Source: a bacterium (GTDB lineage: Bacteria; Patescibacteriota; Gracilibacteria; JAUYGZ01). From it: a DNA stretch of 9,599 nucleotides. Each line of letters opens with the position of its first letter. The first letter of the stretch is position 1. Location of the stretch: NCBI GenBank assembly GCA_030699855.1, contig JAUYKR010000156.1, positions 1 to 9,599 on the forward strand, in the 5' to 3' direction. Both the position numbers and the translations under genes were made by a program. The notes under the pieces were generated by a model. The model was not told the origin of the DNA and made no database searches. It saw nothing but the letters and a program-made list of their open reading frames with translations. Of this stretch, positions 1 to 5,498 are shown one piece after another.

Positions 1-38
1 AAAGCATTCCACCAAAGAATCCATTTAGAATAAATTTA
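1..38 (-). repeat. Partial copy A of a short repeated element with a possible tiny ORF, cut by the left edge
   Basis: Read on the minus strand, this stretch resembles the element at 552-590: about 28 of 38 bases agree by eye. Both contain an ATG after a TTATTC(C/T)AA stretch. Here the ORF starts at 24 and reads MDSLVECF before leaving the window; the other copy reads MKALVECF. In the five shared codons LVECF the three base differences (TTG/CTG, TGC/TGT, TTT/TTC) are all synonymous, which hints at coding. The element lies just past the terminator of the 78-440 gene. No Shine-Dalgarno site is visible. It could also be a non-coding terminator-associated repeat. Confidence 0.4.
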
Positions 39-50
39 AGCCCCTATACA

Positions 51-78
51 ATAAAAAAGGGATCCATTTCTGGATCCC
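51..78 (-). terminator. Rho-independent terminator of the 78-440 gene
   Basis: On the minus strand, an 8-bp perfect stem GGGATCCA / TGGATCCC (78-71 with 66-59) closes a GAAA tetraloop and is followed by six T. The stop codon TAG of the upstream gene shares its last base with the stem, so termination is immediate. Confidence 0.9.
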
Positions 79-440
79 TACTGGAGAACTTTTGCAAATT
101 CCTCAAGCATGCTGCGACTGATCGAAGGAAGGAGAAAATAAGGATCTGGCTCTCTATTGATTAATCTCAAGAACGACTGCATAAAGAGACAAGAAACCAT
201 TACTTTGACATTGTTCCCATCTGGGTTTTTTAATACACTTGCCGAATCTACAGACAAAAAAACGTTCTTGCCGTCCCGCAAAGTAAATCTCAAATTTGAA
301 ACTTGGGAATGCTCAATATAAAATTGAAATTCTTTGGTTATCTTCGGATCTGTGTTCTTAATACTGAAGGTACCGGTATAAGAATCTTCTGATTTTTTTT
401 CAGTGATTTCTATCGCGGTTTTTAATTCAATCATCCCCAT
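78..440 (-). CDS. Hypothetical protein, 120 residues, orphan
   Basis: No family is recognised. The ATG at 440 is chosen because AAAGGAGG lies five bases upstream, the best ribosome binding site in the window; a TTG six codons further upstream falls before that site and is unlikely. The product has no signal peptide or membrane segment. Its first two thirds alternate polar and hydrophobic residues as in beta strands (for example around TGTFSI, FQFYIE and FLSVDS), and its end (SRSMLEEFAKVLQ) looks helical, so a small cytosolic beta-rich domain is plausible. It has its own promoter (486-514) and terminator (51-78), so it is probably monocistronic and not part of the phosphoketolase unit. Confidence 0.75.
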   Translation of the reverse strand: MGMIELKTAIEITEKKSEDSYTGTFSIKNTDPKITKEFQFYIEHSQVSNLRFTLRDGKNVFLSVDSASVLKNPDGNNVKVMVSCLFMQSFLRLINREPDPYFLLPSISRSMLEEFAKVLQ

Positions 441-456
441 ATAATCCTCCTTTATC

Positions 457-478
457 AACTTAAGTTTTGTAAATTTAC
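457..478. promoter_or_regulatory. Two adjacent 10-bp palindromes near the predicted start of transcription
   Basis: AACTTAAGTT (457-466) and GTAAATTTAC (469-478) are each perfect palindromes, two bases apart, between the predicted promoter and the ribosome binding site of the 78-440 gene. This position suits a repressor operator. AT-rich palindromes also arise by chance, so this is a candidate only. Confidence 0.3.
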
Positions 479-485
479 TGACATA

Positions 486-514
486 AGCTTAGAACAATTA
501 ACATTTTTTGTCAA
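486..514 (-). promoter_or_regulatory. Predicted sigma-70-type promoter of the 78-440 gene
   Basis: On the minus strand, a perfect -35 hexamer TTGACA (514-509) is separated by 17 bases from a weak -10, TAAGCT (491-486). Transcription would begin near 479, giving a leader of about 40 bases that contains AAAGGAGG. The promoter starts only three bases after the stop of the tiny ORF at 517-573. Confidence 0.5.
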
Positions 515-516
515 TG

Positions 517-573
517 CTAAAAAAATATCCCGTTCTGCGGGATAAAATCGAAACATTCCACCAGCGCCTTCAT
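517..573 (-). CDS. Possible 18-residue small ORF ending inside a terminator hairpin (copy B)
   Basis: The minus-strand ORF reads MKALVECFDFIPQNGIFF then TAG. Its last nine codons form the terminator hairpin at 519-544. Its start matches the ORF of copy A at the left edge (MDSLVECF), with synonymous differences in the shared LVECF codons; that comparison is the main coding evidence. The peptide is rich in Phe (four of 18), which recalls leader peptides, and the 78-440 gene follows downstream. However, no Shine-Dalgarno site precedes the ATG and the downstream gene has its own promoter. It may be a terminator-associated repeat and not a gene. Confidence 0.3.
   Translation of the reverse strand: MKALVECFDFIPQNGIFF
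519..544 (-). terminator. Second hairpin terminator downstream of ackA
   Basis: A 7-bp stem TATCCCG / CGGGATA (544-538 with 532-526) with a five-base loop CAGAA is followed on the minus strand by seven T. It backs up the ackA-side hairpin at 587-626 and insulates the promoter at 486-514. Confidence 0.8.
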
Positions 574-590
574 TTGGAATAATCTTAAAT
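552..590 (-). repeat. Copy B of the short repeated element
   Basis: This element matches positions 1-38 at about three quarters of bases. Strongest blocks on the plus strand are CATTCCACCA, CATTT and GAATAA. It lies between two terminator hairpins, directly after the ackA remnant, while copy A lies directly after the terminator of the 78-440 gene. Confidence 0.5.
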
Positions 591-1127
591 TAAAAAGCAG
601 ATAATTAGTCTGCTTTTTAATTTTTTGAGCCGCTTAAGCTGAGCGACGAGCGACGAGCAAACGATGCCGTGAAAACCAAAGCGCCTGAGGGCGTATTTTT
701 TCGTAAGTCGGGATGGAAGCGCATAGATTCGGTTCTCCTCCGGAAGAGTCGCATGGAAGGCTGTGTCAAAAACAAGGATCTTTGGCAACTTTGGAAATAA
801 GACGCAGGCCCGTTCAATAAGCTGACGCGCATAGGGATTGTGCAGTGGAGCTAGGTCATCGAGTCTTTTGAGTCGCTGAAGAACGGCCTTCGTCACCAAA
901 ACTGGTTTTTCGAAAACACCTCCTCCATGGACCACTCGAAAGCCGATCTTTTTTATTATCCCCGCCTGGAAATACTGGACCAATTTCGGATTACGACTGA
1001 GATTTTTAAGTGAGCTCAAATATTCTGCCTCGCTTTTTTTATGGTAAACAAACGAGAGAAGTTTTTTATCACCTCGAAAAAGATCAAACTTCACCGTTTC
1101 ACTGCCGGCATTCACAATCAGGTTCAT
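585..1127 (-). pseudogene. ackA: Truncated acetate kinase (N-terminal half only)
   Basis: Acetate kinase makes ATP and acetate from acetyl phosphate and ADP. The 180-residue product keeps the N-terminal hallmarks: MNLIVNAGS at the start, RVVHGG (64-69), APLHNP (93-98), VFDTAFH (119-125, with the family's catalytic Asp at 121) and RRFGFHG (148-154). Homologs are about 400 residues. The reading frame ends just after LIIC, where the family continues with the HLGNG phosphate motif, so the conserved Arg and the nucleotide-binding half are missing. The usual TSH after GFHG is also altered. The ATG at 1127 overlaps the xfp stop as ATGA, indicating translational coupling; a TTG at 1133 with AGGAG ten bases upstream is an alternative. 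An inactive remnant is most likely; a stable half-protein is possible. Confidence 0.8.
587..626. terminator. Strong hairpin terminator overlapping the end of the ackA remnant
   Basis: A 15-bp perfect stem (587-601 with 609-623, core AGCAGA / TCTGCT) has a 7-base loop. On the plus strand the T tract extends to 626; on the minus strand the stem itself supplies TTTTT, so it may work in both directions. The final ackA codons, including those for KSRLIIC, lie within it. Confidence 0.8.
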
Positions 1128-3517
1128 GAGCAAAGAGGCTTAAACTCCTGCGGACATTCCCCCCACTTCCAGTCGGTGATGCTGGATGGATCTACACCGT
1201 GCTTCACCACATAGACAATGTGCTCCATCAGCTGCTTGTTGATAAAGCCGAGAATTTTTTTACCATCTTTCGATGTAATTTTTTTGGTTTCCATCAGAAA
1301 GCCTACCGCTTGCTTCACCAACTGATACCGAGAGGTGTTGTTGCGAACCTGCAGATCAAAGGGGGTCGTTGTCGATCCCTCTTCGGTATACCCATTGATC
1401 TGCACCCTCTTGCCGGAGCCGTGACCGAAGAACATCTCTTTGATCGTGGCCGGATAGCCATGAAAATTAAAGATGATCGGTTTGTCCTTGCTGAAAAAAT
1501 TCACAAAATCATCTTTTGTCATGGAATCGTTTTCATCGCCGATACCCAAAGCCGTCAGTTCGGAGACGTTGACGTAGCGAACGCGGACTCGGGGAAGGAT
1601 AAAGCGAATGATATTCACCGCCGCTAGAGTTTCCTGTGTCGGATAATCACCGGCGGAGGTGAGAATGATGTCCGGATTGGGATGGCTGGCAAATTTCCAG
1701 GTCATGATACCTTTTTTCGCCTGAGTTCTGGCCTCATCGAGAGTTAACCATTGAGGCAGGAAGTTTTTTCCAGAAACGATGATGTTGATGCGGTCGGTGT
1801 CATTGAGACAGTCTTCCAGTGTTACCAGCATGGTGTTCACGTCTACCGGAAAGTACACGGAGGTAAATCCGCCGTGCTTCATCAGCACGTTGCTGACAAA
1901 ACCAGGGTTCTGGTGAGAGTAACCGTTGTGGTCCTGCCTCCAACCCAGGCTGCTCAAAATATAGTTGAGCGAGGGAACGGATTGTCTCCAGTGAATATCC
2001 TGAGAAGCCTTGATGAATTTGGCGTACTGATCGACCATGCTGGAAACGATTTGGATGAAAGCTTCGTAGGAGGTGAAGATCGCGTGTCTACCCGTTAAAA
2101 CATAGCCCTGCAGAAATCCCTGAAGAGTATGCTCACTGAGCATTTCCATCACCCGCCCGTGAGGAGACATGTCCTCATCGAAATCTTTGCGTGGCCACTG
2201 CCAGGCCCGATCGGTCTCCTGGAAAACGGCAGACAATTTATTAGAATAGGTTTCATCAGGTGACATCAGACGAAAGTTTTTTGTTTTTTTGTTCAATCGA
2301 AAAATCTCCTTGAGATAATCACCGGCCGTAATCATGGGATTGCCATTGATAGCCCCCGGTGATTTCAGGCGAAGAGCAAGTTTTTCTAAACGAGGAAGCC
2401 GAAGGGGTTTTCTGATTTTTCCCGCGAAAGCATGCTTGTTGTTGCCCATGCACAACTGCAGAGGTGGAATGACCTTCTCAACCGCCCGAGAAAATCCCTT
2501 TTGGGGAGAAAAAAGTTTATCGAATTGATACGTTCGCAGCCATTTTTCCAGAAACTTGAGCTCCTCTGCGTCCTGTTTGCAATTTTTGGCGATAACCTGA
2601 TGAGAAGCAAAGTTCCCTTCCAGTAATTTTTCTCCGAGTTTGTGAATACCCGTCCAGCCCTTCAGGCTTTTGAGGATGATCATGGGCCAGCGGGGCGAAA
2701 CGACTTTCTTGCCCTTCCTGGCACTTTTTTGAATGGCCGTGATCATCTCATAGGCTTTGTCCATCGCCCTCTTCATCGGTCGATACAGATTCTTGCCCTC
2801 GACAATAAGTGGGTAATAGCCATAACCGGTGAATAAGTGATAGAGCTCATCGTTGCTCATGCGTCCAAAGATGGTCGGACCGGAGATTTTGTAACCGTTC
2901 AAATGCAGGATGGGGAGCACAGCTCCGCAAGTGGCGGGGTCAAGAAACTTCGTGCCGTGCCAGGCGGTGGCCGTTGGACCGGTTTCCGCCTCTCCGTCTC
3001 CGATCAGACAGACCGTGATCAGATCGGGATTGTCGAAAACAGATCCAAAGGAAGTGGAGAGGGCATAGCCCAATTCACCACCTTCCAAGATGACACCCGG
3101 AGCGCTGGGATTGGAATGGCTGGGATAACCGTAGGGCCAGCTAAACTTTCTGATAATTTCAACCATCCCTTTTTCGTTATAAGGGATCTGTTTATAAAAT
3201 TTACTCAGCGTCCCTTCCAAAAAGAGATTAGCCTGCAGCGCCGGAAAGCCATGACCGGGGCCAAGCACAAATAACATTTTCTGATCGTGTTTCTTGATCA
3301 GGTAATTGCAGAATGCATAAACGAAATTGATGCCGGGAACAGTCCCCCAGTGGCCCAGCAGGCGCGGTTTGATGTGCTCGAACTTGAGCTCTTCTTTCAG
3401 AAAGAAATTATCCTGGAGATAAATCTGAGCCGCTCCCAAATAGTTCGCCGCGCGGACGTACTTTTTGATTTGACCGATGGAGGGGGCTTTGCTCCAAAAA
3501 AACATTCTTTTGCTCAA
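1124..3517 (-). CDS. xfp: Xylulose-5-phosphate/fructose-6-phosphate phosphoketolase
   Basis: This thiamine-diphosphate enzyme splits xylulose-5-P (and often fructose-6-P) with phosphate into acetyl phosphate plus glyceraldehyde-3-P or erythrose-4-P, in the cytosol. At 797 residues it is full length for the family. Visible motifs include GHWGT (55-59), GPGHG (86-90), EGGELGYALS (145-154), the diphosphate-binding GDGEAETGP (173-181) and LHLNGYKISGPT (204-215). The central and C-terminal domains are also typical: DETYSNKL, TSYEAF, GWRQDHNGYSHQNPG and YFPVDVN. The TTG at 3517 gives the typical N-terminus; ATG at 3505 is the alternative, and neither has a clear ribosome binding site. It starts 67 bases after alaX and overlaps ackA by four bases, so the three probably share a transcript. 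Substrate preference cannot be told from sequence. Confidence 0.96.
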   Translation of the reverse strand: MSKRMFFWSKAPSIGQIKKYVRAANYLGAAQIYLQDNFFLKEELKFEHIKPRLLGHWGTVPGINFVYAFCNYLIKKHDQKMLFVLGPGHGFPALQANLFLEGTLSKFYKQIPYNEKGMVEIIRKFSWPYGYPSHSNPSAPGVILEGGELGYALSTSFGSVFDNPDLITVCLIGDGEAETGPTATAWHGTKFLDPATCGAVLPILHLNGYKISGPTIFGRMSNDELYHLFTGYGYYPLIVEGKNLYRPMKRAMDKAYEMITAIQKSARKGKKVVSPRWPMIILKSLKGWTGIHKLGEKLLEGNFASHQVIAKNCKQDAEELKFLEKWLRTYQFDKLFSPQKGFSRAVEKVIPPLQLCMGNNKHAFAGKIRKPLRLPRLEKLALRLKSPGAINGNPMITAGDYLKEIFRLNKKTKNFRLMSPDETYSNKLSAVFQETDRAWQWPRKDFDEDMSPHGRVMEMLSEHTLQGFLQGYVLTGRHAIFTSYEAFIQIVSSMVDQYAKFIKASQDIHWRQSVPSLNYILSSLGWRQDHNGYSHQNPGFVSNVLMKHGGFTSVYFPVDVNTMLVTLEDCLNDTDRINIIVSGKNFLPQWLTLDEARTQAKKGIMTWKFASHPNPDIILTSAGDYPTQETLAAVNIIRFILPRVRVRYVNVSELTALGIGDENDSMTKDDFVNFFSKDKPIIFNFHGYPATIKEMFFGHGSGKRVQINGYTEEGSTTTPFDLQVRNNTSRYQLVKQAVGFLMETKKITSKDGKKILGFINKQLMEHIVYVVKHGVDPSSITDWKWGECPQEFKPLCS

Positions 3518-3584
3518 GGATAGCTCAAGAATATCACCGGGAAGTTCCCCATTGTACCGTTTGGACTTGCGAAGAAAGTCTTTT

Positions 3585-4274
3585 TTACTCCTCTAACATA
3601 CAGTACACCCGCTGCCCCTGACTGCTAAGACCCTTGCGCTTGAGTGAAATCTTTCCGATCTCCGAACTGTTTTTGACGTGGGTTCCACCGCAGGGCATAG
3701 TTCCCAATGGCTCCATCTCCCAGATGCGCTTCACCTCGTCGTACTCGTCTCCGTAAGTTTTGATTTGATGACCCTCCTGAATCATGCGCTGAGTTTCTTG
3801 AGTGATCCAATCCACGTCAATGGGATCGAAAAATTCGTAATCGAAGCGACCTTTATCGCTCATGTTCGAGCCGATCATTTTTGACTTACCGTGCTTTCGC
3901 TCGAAGTTGAAAATAGCGATGTGCATGAGCGAGTGCATCTTCATCAGACGGTAGCGGCGCTCCCAGTCGATCACGCAGTGAACCTTGTCCCCCGCCTTGA
4001 GCTGAGTCGGCTTCTCCATACAATGATAGATCAGAACCTTTTCATCGGTAGCGTAGATGGTGTCGGCTATCCGCTCGTCATCAAGAGTACCGGTATCTCC
4101 GGGTTGACCACCGCTCATGGCGTAGAACACCGTCTGGTCGAGGACAATAATACGATTCTTTCTTTCCTGGCCGACTTCGATTGGAATTTCATCAGGTAAG
4201 TCCAATACTTCCACCACCTGCGCGTCGCACTCTTTTAGATAAGCGTCGTTGGTAAAAAGTTTTTTGGTCTTCAT
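3585..4274 (-). CDS. alaX: AlaX-type alanyl-tRNA editing protein
   Basis: Free-standing relatives of the AlaRS editing domain hydrolyse Ser-tRNA(Ala) or Gly-tRNA(Ala) made in error. The 229-residue product shows the family core: SGGQPGDTG (54-62), a zinc-type HSLMH (His114, His118) and MPCGGTHV (193-200; Cys195, His199), giving a complete set of four likely zinc ligands. There is no alanylation domain, so it is not a fragment of alaS. The ATG at 4274 is chosen; a TTG at 4316 would add a hydrophobic 14-residue stretch with no counterpart in this family. No good ribosome binding site is seen. It is the first gene of the minus-strand unit leading into xfp and is divergent from the 4361-5245 gene. 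Confidence 0.9.
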   Translation of the reverse strand: MKTKKLFTNDAYLKECDAQVVEVLDLPDEIPIEVGQERKNRIIVLDQTVFYAMSGGQPGDTGTLDDERIADTIYATDEKVLIYHCMEKPTQLKAGDKVHCVIDWERRYRLMKMHSLMHIAIFNFERKHGKSKMIGSNMSDKGRFDYEFFDPIDVDWITQETQRMIQEGHQIKTYGDEYDEVKRIWEMEPLGTMPCGGTHVKNSSEIGKISLKRKGLSSQGQRVYCMLEE

Positions 4275-4292
4275 GATGGTGAGGATTAGAAC

Positions 4293-4301
4293 TGCTATAA
4301 A
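4293..4301 (+). promoter_or_regulatory. Possible extended -10 promoter element for the 4361-5245 gene
   Basis: TGCTATAAA fits an extended -10 (TGnTATAAT) in the 86-base divergent spacer between alaX and the membrane protein gene. No convincing -35 is present. Transcription would start near 4308. Confidence 0.25.
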
Positions 4302-4360
4302 TAATAAGACTTTCAAAGATCACCGCAACTACTTTATGATGTCGGTAAGTAACAACAATA

Positions 4361-5245
4361 ATGCCAACACCTCCCACCTACTCTCCTGGTTTTCTCCAAA
4401 GTCTGATCAAGTGCTGCTACAGCTCGGAGTTTTATCAAAAGGTAAAAGATATTCGCCTGGGTAGGAGCGTGGTGTTTTTATTTTTACTTTCCTTCTTCAC
4501 CGCCCTAGCGGTCGGATTACTGCTGATAACATTTTTTCGCAACCTGGACCTGAATCCAGACAGGATCAAGGAATACTATGATACCTATGTTCCAGCCTTT
4601 GAAGCGACCTTTGATGGTGAAACCCTGTCGACCGAACCCTCACATTTCGGAACTTACTTTTTGGAAGGCGGGCGTGGTTTAGAGATCGTAAATGAAAAAA
4701 CTCCAAATGCCGACTTTACCTTTGAAGTTGATTCCGGTAGAGATGTCGCTGATGTGGTAGCCGACGCCCCCGTGCCGTATGGCATCTACGCCTTTCGAGA
4801 TGGTGTCTACGTCAGCGACATGATCCAGTCCCGAGCGGTGAAGTATTCGGAAATGGAACTGCAATTGCCGGCATCTTTTACCATTACCGGAGAAAGTATT
4901 GGAGAGATGCTAAAAGGCCTGACGCCCATGTTTTTGGATATCTTGTGGAAGATCGTTTCTTTGGCTGGACTTGCAGTCACCTTCCTCTACCTCTTCCTGG
5001 GCGGATGGATAAAGGCCGTTCTGTTTTCCCTGCTGGGAATCCCCATCCTCGCCATCATGAGAAAGGAGTTACATTACGGCTTCCTCATTCGCCTGTCTTT
5101 TTATGCCTCTGTTCCCGCCCTACTCTTCTGGGTTATAACCTTCGCGACTTCAACTACCGTTCCCTTCTTACCAACGCTAGTGTTCCTGGGCTATTACGGG
5201 TATGGCCTGTCTGCTTACCGCACGGCCTCAGCGAAAGCTGGATAA
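4361..5245 (+). CDS. DUF1189-like integral membrane protein
   Basis: The 294-residue product begins with a cytoplasmic segment (FLQSLIKCCYSSEFYQKVKD) like the 'SLysP-fY' start I associate with DUF1189 proteins. It has one membrane segment at about 37-59, a soluble, probably outside, domain at about 61-188, and four further segments at about 190-213, 217-233, 241-262 and 266-286. This 1+4 layout and length fit the family, whose function is unknown. The ATG at 4361 lacks a clear Shine-Dalgarno site, but an upstream in-frame start would lose the typical N-terminus. A tRNA-Leu gene follows 52 bases after the stop. The family call rests on topology and remembered motifs, so it is moderate. Confidence 0.6.
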   Translation: MPTPPTYSPGFLQSLIKCCYSSEFYQKVKDIRLGRSVVFLFLLSFFTALAVGLLLITFFRNLDLNPDRIKEYYDTYVPAFEATFDGETLSTEPSHFGTYFLEGGRGLEIVNEKTPNADFTFEVDSGRDVADVVADAPVPYGIYAFRDGVYVSDMIQSRAVKYSEMELQLPASFTITGESIGEMLKGLTPMFLDILWKIVSLAGLAVTFLYLFLGGWIKAVLFSLLGIPILAIMRKELHYGFLIRLSFYASVPALLFWVITFATSTTVPFLPTLVFLGYYGYGLSAYRTASAKAG

Positions 5246-5297
5246 AAAAGGCCGTATAGAGTAGTCTTTTGACCGAGCTTTTGACCAGTTTCTATCC

Positions 5298-5382
5298 GCC
5301 CGGGTGGCGAAATGGCAGACGCGCTAGCCTTAGGAGCTAGTGAGCTTAGCTCGTGTGGGTTCGAGTCCCTCCCCGGGCACCA
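5298..5382 (+). tRNA. tRNA-Leu (anticodon UAG)
   Basis: The acceptor stem is GCCCGGG / CCCGGGC, with discriminator A and an encoded CCA. The anticodon stem CTAGC / GCTAG closes the loop CTTAGGA, anticodon TAG at 5331-5333, reading CUN codons. The long variable arm has its own stem GAGC / GCTC (5342-5345 with 5349-5352), typical of class II leucine tRNAs. The T loop is TTCGAGT. The T stem GTGGG / CCCTC carries one T-T mismatch (5356 with 5370), otherwise the fold is complete. Confidence 0.96.
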
Positions 5383-5418
5383 GATGTACCTCAGAACTGC
5401 TTACCGCTTACCAGAAAA

Positions 5419-5486
5419 CAAGCTATTTATTTTAGCTTGATATTATATGTTTTATATATAAAACTTTTATTGTTGTAAAACAATAA
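5419..5486 (+). promoter_or_regulatory. AT-rich leader with three stacked inverted repeats
   Basis: Three perfect inverted repeats follow one another between the tRNA and the giant gene: CAAGCTA / TAGCTTG with a 7-base loop (5419-5439), the 16-base palindrome GTTTTATATATAAAAC (5449-5464), and TTATTGTT / AACAATAA with a GTAA loop (5467-5486). The last ends 12 bases before the ATG at 5499. The first may end tRNA transcription and the others may be operators or mRNA structure. TTGATA (5437-5442) and TATAAA (5457-5462) are promoter-like but only 14 bases apart, so no promoter is called. Confidence 0.5.
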
Positions 5487-5498
5487 TCTCGTCAAAAA

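Noticed and set aside
1199..3523. Several plus-strand ORFs of 60-145 codons opposite xfp
   Set aside because: The minus strand encodes a full-length, motif-complete phosphoketolase; the opposite frames have no family resemblance or ribosome binding sites.
3539..3549. Palindrome GGGAA-G-TTCCC between alaX and xfp as an operator
   Set aside because: It is short, isolated and inside a probable transcription unit with no promoter beside it.
4275..4316. Upstream TTG start for alaX adding a hydrophobic, signal-like N-terminus
   Set aside because: AlaX proteins are cytosolic and the ATG at 4274 gives the expected N-terminus; the extension is translated AT-rich promoter-like DNA.
5222..5255. Hairpin ACGGCC / GGCCGT with inner CAGC-GAAA-GCTG at the end of the DUF1189-like gene as a terminator
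   Set aside because: It overlaps coding sequence, has unpaired internal bases and no T tract follows on either strand.
5266..5286. Tandem CTTTTGACC with period 12 upstream of tRNA-Leu, as a -35 box
   Set aside because: No acceptable -10 hexamer lies at the right distance before the tRNA; only two copies, so no further claim is made.
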